A stretch of DNA of 64,000 nt from an uncultured Flavobacteriaceae bacterium (GTDB taxonomy: Bacteria > Bacteroidota > Bacteroidia > Flavobacteriales > Flavobacteriaceae): positions 1 to 64,000 of the forward strand of contig CANMRV010000010.1 in assembly GCA_947500435.1 (NCBI GenBank), written 5' to 3'. A program made the position numbers and the translations under genes. Below are positions 25,975 to 35,083 of the stretch, in pieces; position 1 is the stretch's first letter, and each line of letters begins with the position of its first letter. The notes under the pieces were generated by a model. The model was given only the letters and a program-made list of their open reading frames with translations, searched no databases and was not told where the DNA came from.

Positions 25975-27042
25975 ATGCCTTTATACATGGATATCCACAA
26001 TGTTGATTCTGACGAGTTCTCGGCTGAGGATGTTGTAAAAGCACATATGGAAGATCTTGCCGTAGAAGATAAATTCGGTGTAAAACAATTGAAATATTGG
26101 GTGAATGAGCAAGGTAAAACAATCTTTTGCTTGATGGAAGGACCGAGTAAAGAAGCCTGTAATCAGGTTCATCTTGAATCACACGGAAACACAGCTTGCA
26201 ATATCATTGAAGTAGCAGACGATGAATACAACCTCTTCATGGGACAAGGGACCGACGTTAATGATTTAGCAAAAACTGATTCTGGAGATCTTGATCCTGG
26301 CTATAGAACTATTCTTCTAACCAATATCGTATGCTTTTCTCAAAATAGTAATGGGTATTTTAAAAAAATAAAGGGTCTAGTTATTGAAAATAACGGAGTA
26401 ATTATCCGTGAACCAACTAACCAAATAATGGTTACGTTCATTTACGCTACAGATGCCGTTTCTTGTGCAACATCAATAATGGAATTACTTAAATCTTCTT
26501 CCAGTAAATTAGAATTTAACTTAGCCGTAGTAAGTGGAAATCCAGTTGATGAAGAAGGTACTACATTCTTTGAAGAAACAAAAAGTAAAATTAATAGTCT
26601 ATGTTCATTAGGCCTCAATAAAAAACTATATATAGATAACGAAACTGTTGCACTTTCAAAAAAAGAATTACAAGAGCAACAAGAAAAGCAAACCAATTTT
26701 ACGCTTGTCAACAATGACGACTTTGTCTTTTCTTTGATGCTGCATAATACGATAAACAAACATTTTAACCGATCCGACTTTAAAAGTGAAGATTTATTCT
26801 CGGAAATCGGAATGAGTAAATCTCAAGCAAGTCGTAAGATCAGATTATTAACAGGACAGGCTCCAAATCAACTTATTCAGGAATCACGACTTCAAAGAGC
26901 ATTGGGTAAAATGTCGCAAAGCCAAAAAACAATTGCCGAGATTGCTTACCAATCTGGATTTAATAGTCCAACGTACTTTACCCGTGTTTTCAGAAAAAGA
27001 TTTGGAATTTCTCCAACTGAATTTATAACGCAACTCGCTTAA
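25975..27042 (+). CDS. DUF4242 - AraC-type HTH fusion regulator
   Basis: 355 residues from ATG 25975 (a GTG eight codons upstream is open). Residues 1-85 match the DUF4242 (SCO4226-like, nickel-binding) domain: MPLYMDIHNVDS, GVKQLKYWVNEQGKTIFCLMEGP, HLESHGN. The middle (about 105-230) resembles the divergent cyclase-like domain sometimes found after DUF4242, with no catalytic residues evident. The C-terminus is an AraC/XylS HTH (SEDLFSEIGMSKSQASRKIRLLTG; IAEIAYQSGFNSPTYFTRVFRKRFGISP). Probably a transcription regulator responding to a metal or small molecule. It starts 27 bp after a boundary repeat and precedes a methyltransferase gene. Confidence 0.82.
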   Translation: MPLYMDIHNVDSDEFSAEDVVKAHMEDLAVEDKFGVKQLKYWVNEQGKTIFCLMEGPSKEACNQVHLESHGNTACNIIEVADDEYNLFMGQGTDVNDLAKTDSGDLDPGYRTILLTNIVCFSQNSNGYFKKIKGLVIENNGVIIREPTNQIMVTFIYATDAVSCATSIMELLKSSSSKLEFNLAVVSGNPVDEEGTTFFEETKSKINSLCSLGLNKKLYIDNETVALSKKELQEQQEKQTNFTLVNNDDFVFSLMLHNTINKHFNRSDFKSEDLFSEIGMSKSQASRKIRLLTGQAPNQLIQESRLQRALGKMSQSQKTIAEIAYQSGFNSPTYFTRVFRKRFGISPTEFITQLA

Positions 27043-27172
27043 TTTGAAGGGAAATTGTGATTGAATCAATTGTTTCAGGATTTGAATCAATTGTGAAATA
27101 CTTCTGATTCTATGTTTTTCATATTTGCATCATAAAGTATGATAAACAATTAACAGCTAAAAAAATTCAATC

Positions 27173-28042
27173 ATGGAAAAAGTAAAAGTATTCAATCCAG
27201 AACATTACAAAACAACAACTAGAGAACAATGGCAAACGGCAGCAGAGGCATGGCACCGATGGCACCCAACATTAAAAAGCTGGTTAGGACCTGCAACTGA
27301 TCTCATGCTAGATATGGCAGAAGTTAAAGAAGGATATCGTGTATTAGATATTGCAGCTGGTGCGGGAGAACAATCAATCACGGCAGCCGAAAAGGTTGGC
27401 CCTAACGGGTATGTTTTGGCAACAGACCTTGCTCCAAAGATTCTGGATTTTGCAGTAGAGCTTGCCAATGAAAAGGGTATCGACAATATTGAAACAAAGG
27501 AAATGGATGGTGAAAATCTAACAGTTCCTGACAATTCCTTTGACACCGTGATTTCAAGAGTTGGATTGATCTTCTTTCCTGACCAGCAAAAAGCGCTTAA
27601 AGAAATGAAACGAGTTTTAAAACCGGGTGGATTTGTTGCTGCAATCGTTTATTCCACAGTAGATAAAAACCAATTCTTTTCAACTCCTGTTTCAGTAATT
27701 AGAAGACGTGCTCAACTACCTCCTCCATTGGCTGGACAACCTGGTCCTTTTAGCCTTGGTGCAGAAGGAGTATTAAACGATGCATTCAATCAAGCTGGAT
27801 TCATTAACGTTCAATCAAAGACTGTAAGTGCACCCGTTAAAATGGAGAAAGCGGAAGACTGTGTTCAATTTGAATATGAATCATTTGCTGCGTTACATCA
27901 AATGCTCGGTGGATTGTCTGACAGCGAAAAATCTGCAGCATGGGAAGAAATACGTGTTGAGTTGTCAAAGTTTGAAGACGAAAATGGCTTCTCAGGTCCA
28001 TGTGAATTAGTTATTGGCGTTGGACAGAAACCGTTAAATTAA
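27173..28042 (+). CDS. Class I SAM-dependent methyltransferase
   Basis: 289 residues, cytoplasmic. The SAM-binding motif I is VLDIAAGAGEQS (near residue 58), followed by NGYVLATDLAPKILD, the acidic motif IETKEMDGENL, DNSFDTVISRVGLIFF and the LKEMKRVLKPGGF post-motif typical of the UbiE/COQ5-like group. The substrate is unknown. It lies 130 bp after the DUF4242-AraC gene in the same repeat-bounded unit, so the regulator may control it (inference). Its stop is 3 bp before the right boundary arm. Confidence 0.88.
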   Translation: MEKVKVFNPEHYKTTTREQWQTAAEAWHRWHPTLKSWLGPATDLMLDMAEVKEGYRVLDIAAGAGEQSITAAEKVGPNGYVLATDLAPKILDFAVELANEKGIDNIETKEMDGENLTVPDNSFDTVISRVGLIFFPDQQKALKEMKRVLKPGGFVAAIVYSTVDKNQFFSTPVSVIRRRAQLPPPLAGQPGPFSLGAEGVLNDAFNQAGFINVQSKTVSAPVKMEKAEDCVQFEYESFAALHQMLGGLSDSEKSAAWEEIRVELSKFEDENGFSGPCELVIGVGQKPLN

Positions 28043-28045
28043 AAG

Positions 28046-28179
28046 TAACTACCTACAACAACGTATATAAAAAATAGCTATATCAGCGTAGGCCATATGG
28101 TTTGCGCTTTTTCATTATATTGGCCTAATTGAAAAGAATGTAATTTTTAATCTGCTACTTTTCATATACCAACCGTCAA
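28046..28179. repeat. Structured spacer element 2 with cassette boundary arms
   Basis: It begins with TAACTACCTACAAC (28046-28059), the reverse complement (13 of 14) of 25934-25947. It contains CGTATATAAAAAATAGCTAT (28062-28081), shared with element 1, and a TAGGCCA / TGGCCTA stem. It ends with CAACCGTCAA (28170-28179), a near match to the AACCGTT end of element 1. No gene lies inside. Confidence 0.6.
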
Positions 28180-28187
28180 CCACAATT

Positions 28188-29204
28188 ATGAAAAAACCTT
28201 GGAAATACATTTTAATTTGCTTCCTGATTTCAAATTCGTTCACCTCCTATGCACAGAAATCAGAAACTAGATTAACTCTTGATAAAATAATCGAACACGC
28301 AGAAAATAATTCGCTATATCGAAAAAACGTTAACTGGCCCTCGCTAAAAAAAGAGATGTATTCACTTTCGAAAGATGCAGATTCTGTATCGCAGTTAAAA
28401 CCAGCACTCGATTTAATGTTGAAAAAACTGAATGATACTCACGGTCGTTTTTTTCATAATAATCAATATCTATCATACTATTCTGGAGATAAGAAAGAGC
28501 ACCGAAAAAATATGAACTCGGAGGTTTACAATGAAATCCAGTCCATACAAGTTTATGAATTCAAAACCCTTGTTCTAGATGATAGTATAGGCTATGTTAG
28601 AATTGTTGGACTACCAATGGGAGATAATCAAAAAATGTCAAACGATATTCAAAATGCTGTTTGTAAATTAGTTGAAAACGGAGCGAAAAAGTGGGTTATC
28701 GATTTAAGATTTAATGGTGGTGGAAATATGTTTCCAATGGTTGAAGGAATAGCATCTATTATTGGAGACGGAATAGTTGGAGGAACTAAAGGTGTTACAG
28801 ATGACGAAAGCTCTATTTGGCAAATTAAAAATGGAGACTTCTTCTACGACGAACAAAACGTAGCAATAGAAAACAAATGCCCAATATCGGAAGTTCAAAA
28901 AATCGCAGTCTTGACAAGTGTTTACACAGCAAGTTCAGGAGAAGCTTTAGCTGTAATATTAAAGAACAGACCAAAAACAAGATTTTTCGGTAATAAAACT
29001 ATGGGAATGGTTACCGCTACAGATTATACACCAATAGACAGTTTAACAGCAATGATGATTTCCGTTAGTTACTATAAAGACCGAAAATCAAATGTATACA
29101 ATGAATTTGTTGATGTTGATGAAATAATTGAGTTTGAGCCAAAAGTAGAAATAGGCGAAGACAAAGGAATAAATCGAGCAATTGAATGGTTAAATAAAAA
29201 ATAA
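28188..29204 (+). CDS. S41-like secreted peptidase (tail-specific protease family)
   Basis: 338 residues with a signal peptide (about 1-22, ending SYA-Q). The C-terminal half has the S41/ClpP-like core: VIDLRFNGGGNMFPM (oxyanion region) and the nucleophile segment LTSVYTASSGEALAVILK, with a downstream Lys in ILKNRPKT. An N-terminal helical part contains KLNDTHGRFF, as in many CPBP/S41 proteins of Bacteroidota. No PDZ domain is evident. It is probably a periplasmic or lipid-facing protease of unknown substrate. It sits in the accessory block behind spacer element 2. Confidence 0.8.
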   Translation: MKKPWKYILICFLISNSFTSYAQKSETRLTLDKIIEHAENNSLYRKNVNWPSLKKEMYSLSKDADSVSQLKPALDLMLKKLNDTHGRFFHNNQYLSYYSGDKKEHRKNMNSEVYNEIQSIQVYEFKTLVLDDSIGYVRIVGLPMGDNQKMSNDIQNAVCKLVENGAKKWVIDLRFNGGGNMFPMVEGIASIIGDGIVGGTKGVTDDESSIWQIKNGDFFYDEQNVAIENKCPISEVQKIAVLTSVYTASSGEALAVILKNRPKTRFFGNKTMGMVTATDYTPIDSLTAMMISVSYYKDRKSNVYNEFVDVDEIIEFEPKVEIGEDKGINRAIEWLNKK

Positions 29205-29246
29205 ATAACCATAGGTAAATCAAAGTACAAAAAACTTAAACTGAAT

Positions 29247-29258
29247 TTGACCGTTGTA
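29247..29258 (+). repeat. Partial boundary-like motif
   Basis: TTGACCGTTGTA resembles both the AACCGTTGTA end of spacer element 1 and the reverse complement of 28170-28179 (9 of 10). It may mark another, decayed boundary between the S41-like and VOC genes. Confidence 0.35.
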
Positions 29259-29290
29259 AAAGATACATTTTCAAAGATAATAGTAGAGCT

Positions 29291-29647
29291 ATGCTAACAG
29301 ACATCAATCCAAAATTACCGATGCGTGACAAAAATGCTACGAGGGAATATTACATCAATAAATTGGGGTTCAAACAGTTTGGAAGTGCTGACTATGATGG
29401 TTATTTGATGCTGGAAAAAGACCAAATTCAAATTCACTTCTTTGAATTCAAAGAACTTGACCCCAAAGAAAATTATGGCCAAGTCTACATTAGAACTGAT
29501 AACATTGATGTTTTTTATCAATCATTAGTAGATTCTAATACAACTATTCACCCCAACGGACCATTGGAAACGAAACCTTGGGGGCAAAGGGAATTTTCCG
29601 TACTTGATCCCGATAGTAACCTATTGACCTTTGGACAAAGTATTTAG
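29291..29647 (+). CDS. VOC-family protein (bleomycin-resistance/glyoxalase-like)
   Basis: 118 residues, cytoplasmic, single VOC module of paired beta-alpha-beta-beta-beta units. Visible landmarks are KLPMRDKNATREYYINKLGF, the metal or ligand position in QIQIHFFEFKEL, YGQVYIRTDNIDVFYQSL and the closing EFSVLDPDSNLLTFGQ. Proteins of this size often bind drugs such as bleomycin or act as small dioxygenase-like enzymes; specificity is not predictable. It is the last small gene of the accessory block. Confidence 0.85.
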   Translation: MLTDINPKLPMRDKNATREYYINKLGFKQFGSADYDGYLMLEKDQIQIHFFEFKELDPKENYGQVYIRTDNIDVFYQSLVDSNTTIHPNGPLETKPWGQREFSVLDPDSNLLTFGQSI

Positions 29648-29689
29648 GAAAAACCTAGCTAAAAAATCAAGACCTAAACAAAAGACACT

Positions 29690-31531
29690 ATGAAATATTT
29701 TTTCAAATTCTCTCTTTTTATAACCATACTACTAACTGCCGTAATCTCTGTAAATGCCCAAAACGCAAAAAAGTCCGTTCCCGTTTTTGAAAATGGAGAG
29801 GCACAAATTATTCCCGGGTTTGAAGACCCTGAAAAATGGATTCGACATGATTTATGGGTTGAAGCAGAATTTGATACGGATGGTGACGGCAAACTAGATA
29901 GAATGCATGTATCCGTTACCAGGCCACATCAGACGGAATCTGAAGGACTCAAATTACCAATTGTATATGTTTCAAGTCCGTATTTCGCAGGAGTGGCACC
30001 TAATGTTGAAGGTGCTTTTTGGAATGTGAAGCATGAGTTAGGGACGCTTCCAGAAGAACATGTTCACCCCGAAGTTGTGCGACAGGGCCAAAGGCCAATC
30101 ATTTCAAATTCCCATCTTAAGACCTGGATACCTAGAGGATACATCGTGGTGCACTCCTCATCTCCCGGAACTGGACTTTCACAAGGCGCACCTACGGTTG
30201 GTGGCGACAATGAATCATTGGCCCCCAAAGCGGTAATCGATTGGTTGTGCGGTCGCATACCTGGTTACAGCTCCATAGATGGAACTGAAAAAGTAGAAGC
30301 ATTTTGGTCCACGGGCAAAGTAGGTATGACCGGAACTTCCTATAATGGAACGATTCCCCTAGCAGCTGCAACAACAGGCGTTGATGGACTTGAAGCCATT
30401 ATTCCCATTGCTCCAAACACTTCGTACTACCATTATTACCGTTCTAATGGCTTAGTGAGATCTCCTGGCGGATATTTGGGTGAGGATATTACGGTACTCT
30501 ATGATTTTATTCACAGTGGTGATGAATCAAAGCGCGCTTATAACAATGCAACTGTACGAGATCAAGAAATGAAAAATGGCATGGACAGAATTACAGGTGA
30601 CTATAATGATTTCTGGGCTGGAAGGGATTATTTAAATGATATGAAACCGATGAAGGCGGCTTTATTAATGTCACATGGGTTTAACGACTGGAACGTAATG
30701 CCAGAGCACAGCTATCGAATTTATAAGGCAGCTAAAAACAAAGGATTACCTAGTCAAATATATTATCACCAAAATGGACATGGCGGCCCTCCTCCTATGA
30801 AAATAATGAATAGATGGTTCACTCATTATTTACATGGAGTAGAAAATGGTGTAGAAAATGATTCACGAGCATGGATTGTACGCGAAAATGACGAAAGGGA
30901 AAAGCCAACGGCCTATGCTGATTATCCCAACCCAGAGGCATCAGACATAATGCTTTATCTAAAACCGGGTACACCAGAGAAGGGAAGTTTAAGCACTGAA
31001 AAAAACCAAGGTCAAGGCACTGAAAAATTGGTGGACAATTACTCCTTTACGGGCGCTTCATTGGCTCAAGCCGAAATTACAAATCACCGCCTACTCTATG
31101 TGACACCTACTTTATCTAAAGATGTTCATATATCTGGCACTCCAAAGGTTAAGGTAAAGCTATCAAGTAGCAAGCCCGCAGCCAATCTTTCGGTTTGGTT
31201 AGTTTCATTACCATGGAATGAAGGAAGAAAGGCAAAGATTACGGATAACATTATCACGCGTGGTTGGGCAGATCCTCAAAATCATAAATCGCTTACCGAA
31301 AGCGAACCCTTGGTTCCCGGAGCGTTTTATGAAATTTCTTTTGATTTAATGCCTGATGATCAAATAATCCCCAAGGGGCAACAAATTGGACTAATGATAT
31401 TTTCAAGTGATAAGGAGTTTACGCTTTGGCCCGAACCCGGTACCGAACTTACGATTGATTTAGATGCAACCAGTCTTCAGCTACCAATAGTAGGAGGCGC
31501 AGAAGCCTTTAGTACTGCGATAAATAATTAA
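29690..31531 (+). CDS. Secreted Xaa-Pro dipeptidyl-peptidase / CocE-NonD family hydrolase
   Basis: 613 residues. The signal peptide ends near NAQN (about residue 24). The alpha/beta-hydrolase domain carries the nucleophile GMTGTSYNGTIPLAAA (near residue 215), an acid in MSHGFNDWNVMPEHS, and the histidine in YYHQNGHGGPP. The C-terminal jelly-roll domain (about 430-600) is typical of CocE/X-Pro dipeptidyl peptidases (DVHISGTPKVKVKLSS; YEISFDLMPDDQIIPKGQQIGL). It probably releases X-Pro dipeptides outside the cytoplasm. It is followed within 12 bp by a membrane protein gene. Confidence 0.9.
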   Translation: MKYFFKFSLFITILLTAVISVNAQNAKKSVPVFENGEAQIIPGFEDPEKWIRHDLWVEAEFDTDGDGKLDRMHVSVTRPHQTESEGLKLPIVYVSSPYFAGVAPNVEGAFWNVKHELGTLPEEHVHPEVVRQGQRPIISNSHLKTWIPRGYIVVHSSSPGTGLSQGAPTVGGDNESLAPKAVIDWLCGRIPGYSSIDGTEKVEAFWSTGKVGMTGTSYNGTIPLAAATTGVDGLEAIIPIAPNTSYYHYYRSNGLVRSPGGYLGEDITVLYDFIHSGDESKRAYNNATVRDQEMKNGMDRITGDYNDFWAGRDYLNDMKPMKAALLMSHGFNDWNVMPEHSYRIYKAAKNKGLPSQIYYHQNGHGGPPPMKIMNRWFTHYLHGVENGVENDSRAWIVRENDEREKPTAYADYPNPEASDIMLYLKPGTPEKGSLSTEKNQGQGTEKLVDNYSFTGASLAQAEITNHRLLYVTPTLSKDVHISGTPKVKVKLSSSKPAANLSVWLVSLPWNEGRKAKITDNIITRGWADPQNHKSLTESEPLVPGAFYEISFDLMPDDQIIPKGQQIGLMIFSSDKEFTLWPEPGTELTIDLDATSLQLPIVGGAEAFSTAINN

Positions 31532-31542
31532 AACAAACAACT

Positions 31543-31950
31543 ATGAATCCAAAACTTAGAAATGTTTTAGCTATCATTTTAGGATGGGTGGGTGGAAGTA
31601 TTATCAATATGGGTCTTGTAAAAGTTGGAAGTAGCGTTATGCCAATACCGGGTGTCGATACGAATGATTTGAATGCATTGGCGGAAGCCATGCCTACCTT
31701 AGATTTTAAATATTTTATTTTTCCTTTTTTGGCGCATGCCCTAGGAACTCTAGTTGGTGCAGTACTGGCATATAGAATTGCAGCAAGCCATAAAATGAAA
31801 TTTGCCTGGGCTATTGGTGGTTTATTCCTTTTCGGTGGAATTGCAGTCAACTATATGCTACCAGGTCCTACTTGGTTTGCTATAGCGGACATAGTTCTGG
31901 CTTACCTTCCCATGGCATGGCTTGGTGGAAAACTAGGCGGTAAATTATAA
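31543..31950 (+). CDS. Small integral membrane protein
   Basis: 135 residues with four hydrophobic segments (about 7-27, 58-80, 88-104, 112-128) and a glycine-rich C-terminus (WLGGKLGGKL). I recognise no named family; similar small four-helix proteins are common in Bacteroidota. It lies 11 bp after the dipeptidyl-peptidase gene and 4 bp before the J-domain gene, so the three probably share a transcript. Confidence 0.7.
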   Translation: MNPKLRNVLAIILGWVGGSIINMGLVKVGSSVMPIPGVDTNDLNALAEAMPTLDFKYFIFPFLAHALGTLVGAVLAYRIAASHKMKFAWAIGGLFLFGGIAVNYMLPGPTWFAIADIVLAYLPMAWLGGKLGGKL

Positions 31951-31954
31951 GGTA

Positions 31955-32398
31955 TTGAAGGACTACTACAAAATACTTACTGTTGAAAGATCGGACAGCT
32001 CTGCAACCATCAAAAGGGTTTTTCGAAAATTAGCACTTAAGCTCCATCCCGATATTAATAAGGCACCTGATGCGCAGCAGCAATTCGTTGACCTAAATGA
32101 AGCCTATCAGGTTTTGCGAAATCCTATAAAGAGAAAACAGTACAACCGCCTTCTCGATAACGAAAGAATAAAAAAAGAGGCTACCAAGAGAAACGCTAGA
32201 AAACAAAAGTCTAGGGAATCGAGTATAAATTCATCGGCGAGAAAAGGAAAAAAGAGAGGGGAAAAATATGCTTCAGAGTCGGGTAAAAAATTTAAACGAA
32301 GAACCAGCTGGTGGGCCTCAAGCTTTTTAGTTGATGTTTTTTTAGAAATCACATTTAGAGCACTTGGAGCATTGATTTGCTCCATCTTTGATTTTTAA
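31955..32398 (+). CDS. J-domain (DnaJ-like) protein with C-terminal membrane segment
   Basis: 147 residues starting at TTG (31955), which gives the canonical MKDYYKIL start. The J domain spans about residues 1-65, with the HPD motif in LKLHPDINKAP and the helix IV region YQVLRNPIKRKQYNRLLD. A long basic linker rich in Lys/Arg follows, then a C-terminal hydrophobic stretch (SFLVDVFLEITFRALGALICSIF) that probably inserts in the membrane. Likely a DnaK co-chaperone recruited to the inner membrane. The start lies 4 bp after the previous stop. Confidence 0.85.
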   Translation: MKDYYKILTVERSDSSATIKRVFRKLALKLHPDINKAPDAQQQFVDLNEAYQVLRNPIKRKQYNRLLDNERIKKEATKRNARKQKSRESSINSSARKGKKRGEKYASESGKKFKRRTSWWASSFLVDVFLEITFRALGALICSIFDF

Positions 32399-32530
32399 AT
32401 AGTTTGATTCATTCTAATTTTTTAGCTACACGGTGTAAAAAAATAATCTCGCCCACAGCAGTACCTAAGTCCTCCAAGCTTGCAATTGATTTCCCTGTTT
32501 AAGAATCCAATTTCTTCGTGAGGTATTTTA

Positions 32531-33835
32531 CTATACTATAGGCTCTGCATATAAATCAAAGTCGGCAGCCTCAGTAACTTTTAGATTTACAAATTCACCT
32601 TGCTTCAAATAATGTTGAGTAGCATCGACCAAGACTTCATTGTCCACATCGGGAGAATCAAATTCTGTACGCCCAATAAAATAATTGCCCTCTTTTCGGT
32701 CAATAATACAACGGAAAGTTGACCCAATTTTTTGTTGATTCAGCTCCCAAGAAATTTGAGATTGCAGCTCCATAATTTCATTGGCTCGTTCTTGTTTTAC
32801 CTCTTCCGGAACGTCATCCTCTAAATTATAAGCATGGGTATTCTCTTCATGACTATAGGTAAAACAGCCCAGGCGTTCGAAACGCATTTCCTCCACCCAT
32901 TTCTTTAAGGTTTGGAAATCTTCCTCTGTTTCTCCGGGATAGCCAACAATCAAAGTCGTTCGAATCGTCATTTCTGGGACCGCCGCTCGAAAATCTTGCA
33001 ACAATTTTGTTGTCTTGGCCTGCGTAGTTCCGCGACGCATACTTTTTAAAATGGAATCGGCAACATGCTGTAACGGAATATCTAAGTAATTACAAATTTT
33101 AGATTCCCGTTTCATAACATCAAGTACATCCAAAGGAAAACCAGTTGGGAAAGCGTAGTGCAGGCGAATCCATTCAATTCCCTCTACCTTGACTAGAGCC
33201 TCAAGAAGTTCAGCTAGGTTTCGCTTTTTGTATAAATCTAATCCGTAATAGGTTAAATCTTGTGCGATTAGAATCAATTCTTTGACTCCCTTAGCCGCCA
33301 ATTTTTCGGACTCTGTAACTAAATCTTCAATTTTTTTACTGCGGTGCTTGCCCCGCATAATGGGGATTGCACAAAAGGAACAAGGTCTATCGCAACCTTC
33401 AGCTATTTTTAAATACGCATAGTTCTTAGGCGTAGTAGTCAATCGTTCCCCTATCAGCTCATGTTTGTAATCCGCACCTAAAGCCTTCAACAAATTCGGT
33501 AATTCACTCGTACCGAAATACTCATCAACATTGGGGATTTCCTTTTGTAAATCGGGTTTGTAACGTTCGCTTAAGCATCCGGTCACGAACACTTTATCTA
33601 CTGTTCCAGCTTCTTTTTTTTGAACGTATTCCAGAATGGTATTTACACTTTCCTCTTTTGCATTCGCGATAAATCCGCAAGTATTGATTACCACAACATT
33701 CCCTTCTTCTTCGTGAACGACATCTTTGTCATTAGCACGAAGCTGACCCATGAGCACCTCCGAATCATAAACGTTCTTTGAGCAACCTAGGGTAACTACG
33801 TTAATCTTGTTCTTCTTAAGAGTTTTTGTGCGCAT
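32531..33835 (-). CDS. rimO: Ribosomal protein uS12 methylthiotransferase RimO
   Basis: 434 residues from the ATG at 33835; the longer frame upstream is unlikely to be translated. It methylthiolates an aspartate of ribosomal protein S12. Features: N-terminal UPF0004 domain with conserved cysteines (VTLGCSKN, INTCGF, VTGCLSERY), the radical-SAM cluster motif in EGCDRPCSFCAIP (CxxxCxxC), a TIM-barrel core, and a C-terminal TRAM domain (STFRCIIDRKEGNYFIGRTEFDSPDVD). GCSKNVYDSE and the domain order separate it from MiaB. A monocistronic gene. Confidence 0.96.
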   Translation of the reverse strand: MRTKTLKKNKINVVTLGCSKNVYDSEVLMGQLRANDKDVVHEEEGNVVVINTCGFIANAKEESVNTILEYVQKKEAGTVDKVFVTGCLSERYKPDLQKEIPNVDEYFGTSELPNLLKALGADYKHELIGERLTTTPKNYAYLKIAEGCDRPCSFCAIPIMRGKHRSKKIEDLVTESEKLAAKGVKELILIAQDLTYYGLDLYKKRNLAELLEALVKVEGIEWIRLHYAFPTGFPLDVLDVMKRESKICNYLDIPLQHVADSILKSMRRGTTQAKTTKLLQDFRAAVPEMTIRTTLIVGYPGETEEDFQTLKKWVEEMRFERLGCFTYSHEENTHAYNLEDDVPEEVKQERANEIMELQSQISWELNQQKIGSTFRCIIDRKEGNYFIGRTEFDSPDVDNEVLVDATQHYLKQGEFVNLKVTEAADFDLYAEPIV

Positions 33836-33958
33836 AACAATTTTCTGGTGTGCAAAAATACGACAAGACGAGCGAACAGGTGGGCTTCTACAAGAAATAT
33901 TCAATTTTTGCGTTAAACCTTTGTAACCTAATCAAGTCCAATGTCAAAACTCTAAAAG

Positions 33959-35083
33959 ATGAAAGCCCAAATCACTTTTTTAGCCGTACTATTCTTTATT
34001 GCATTTACCAGCTGTTCGAAAGATTCTAGTAATGAGAATCCGATTGATGAAAATCAAATTGAAGATACTGATGATGTTATAGAAATGGAAGAAGATGAAT
34101 CTGCAATCTACTTTCCACCAATCGATTCTGACACTTGGGAAGAAACATCCATCACTGCATTGCAATGGAACGAATCGGCGAAACAGCCTTTATTAGATTT
34201 TCTTGATGAAAATAATACCAAGAGTTTTATGGTACTACATGAAGGAAAAATTGTAATGGAAGAGTATTTTGATAATCATTCGGCAACGAACCCTTGGTAC
34301 TGGGCTAGCGCCGGAAAAACCTTGACTTCAACTATTGTTGGTATGGCTCAAGATGAAGGTTTGCTAAGCATTGATGATAAAGTATCAGATTACCTAGGTA
34401 CAGGATGGACTAGCGCTACTGCTGATAAAGAAGCGCTTATTACCAATAAGCACCTCTTATCAATGAATTCAGGATTGGACGACAGTTTAGGAGATGATGT
34501 TTCACCGAGCAACCTTCAGTATGTTGCGGATGCCGGAACAAGATGGGCCTATCATAATGTTTATGTGAAATTACAAGATGTTGTCGCTGCCGCAAGCGAC
34601 CAAACCTGGTCGGACTATTTCAATGCATCATTAAGGGACAAAATTGGCATGACAGGTACATGGATTGATTCTGGTGAAGATTTAAGCGTATATTGGAGTA
34701 ATACACGCAGTATGGCTCGATTTGGTTTGCTAGTTTACGCCAATGGTAAATGGGAAGACGATCAAATCGTTACAGAAGCATTTCTTCAAGAAGCCACTGA
34801 AACGTCACAAGATATCAATTTGGCATATGGCTATCTATGGTGGCTAAATGGCAAAACTTCATATGGCTTGCCCCAAACGCAATTAAAATTTGATGGGCCA
34901 TTAGTGGCGGAAGCACCAGCTGATATGTATTCCGCTTTGGGAAAAAACGATCAAAAGATTTATGTTGTTCCTAGTGAAAAATTGGTAGTGATACGCATGG
35001 GAAATGCAGCCAACGATAGTAACTTTGCCTTGTCAAGCTTTGACAATGCACTTTGGGAGAAGATAAATGCCGTTATTAATTAA
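33959..35083 (+). CDS. Serine hydrolase lipoprotein, class C beta-lactamase-like
   Basis: 374 residues with lipobox FTSC (near residue 19). The penicillin-binding-protein-like fold shows the SxxK motif in WYWASAGKTLTS, the YxN motif in RWAYHNVYVKL, and a C-terminal region NDQKIYVVPSEKLVVIRMG. Family members include esterases and D-amino-acid peptidases, so beta-lactam resistance should not be assumed. An acidic linker follows the lipid anchor. Its stop overlaps the stop of the convergent gene by 3 bp. Confidence 0.87.
   Translation: MKAQITFLAVLFFIAFTSCSKDSSNENPIDENQIEDTDDVIEMEEDESAIYFPPIDSDTWEETSITALQWNESAKQPLLDFLDENNTKSFMVLHEGKIVMEEYFDNHSATNPWYWASAGKTLTSTIVGMAQDEGLLSIDDKVSDYLGTGWTSATADKEALITNKHLLSMNSGLDDSLGDDVSPSNLQYVADAGTRWAYHNVYVKLQDVVAAASDQTWSDYFNASLRDKIGMTGTWIDSGEDLSVYWSNTRSMARFGLLVYANGKWEDDQIVTEAFLQEATETSQDINLAYGYLWWLNGKTSYGLPQTQLKFDGPLVAEAPADMYSALGKNDQKIYVVPSEKLVVIRMGNAANDSNFALSSFDNALWEKINAVIN

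Noticed and set aside
24583..29290. Canonical integron with attC sites
   Set aside because: The inverted arms do not match GTTRRRY/RYYYAAC exactly and no integron integrase is present, so only a cassette-like arrangement is claimed.
33959..35083. Beta-lactam resistance gene
   Set aside because: The SxxK/YxN fold is shared by many esterases and peptidases; the sequence does not show a true class C beta-lactamase.
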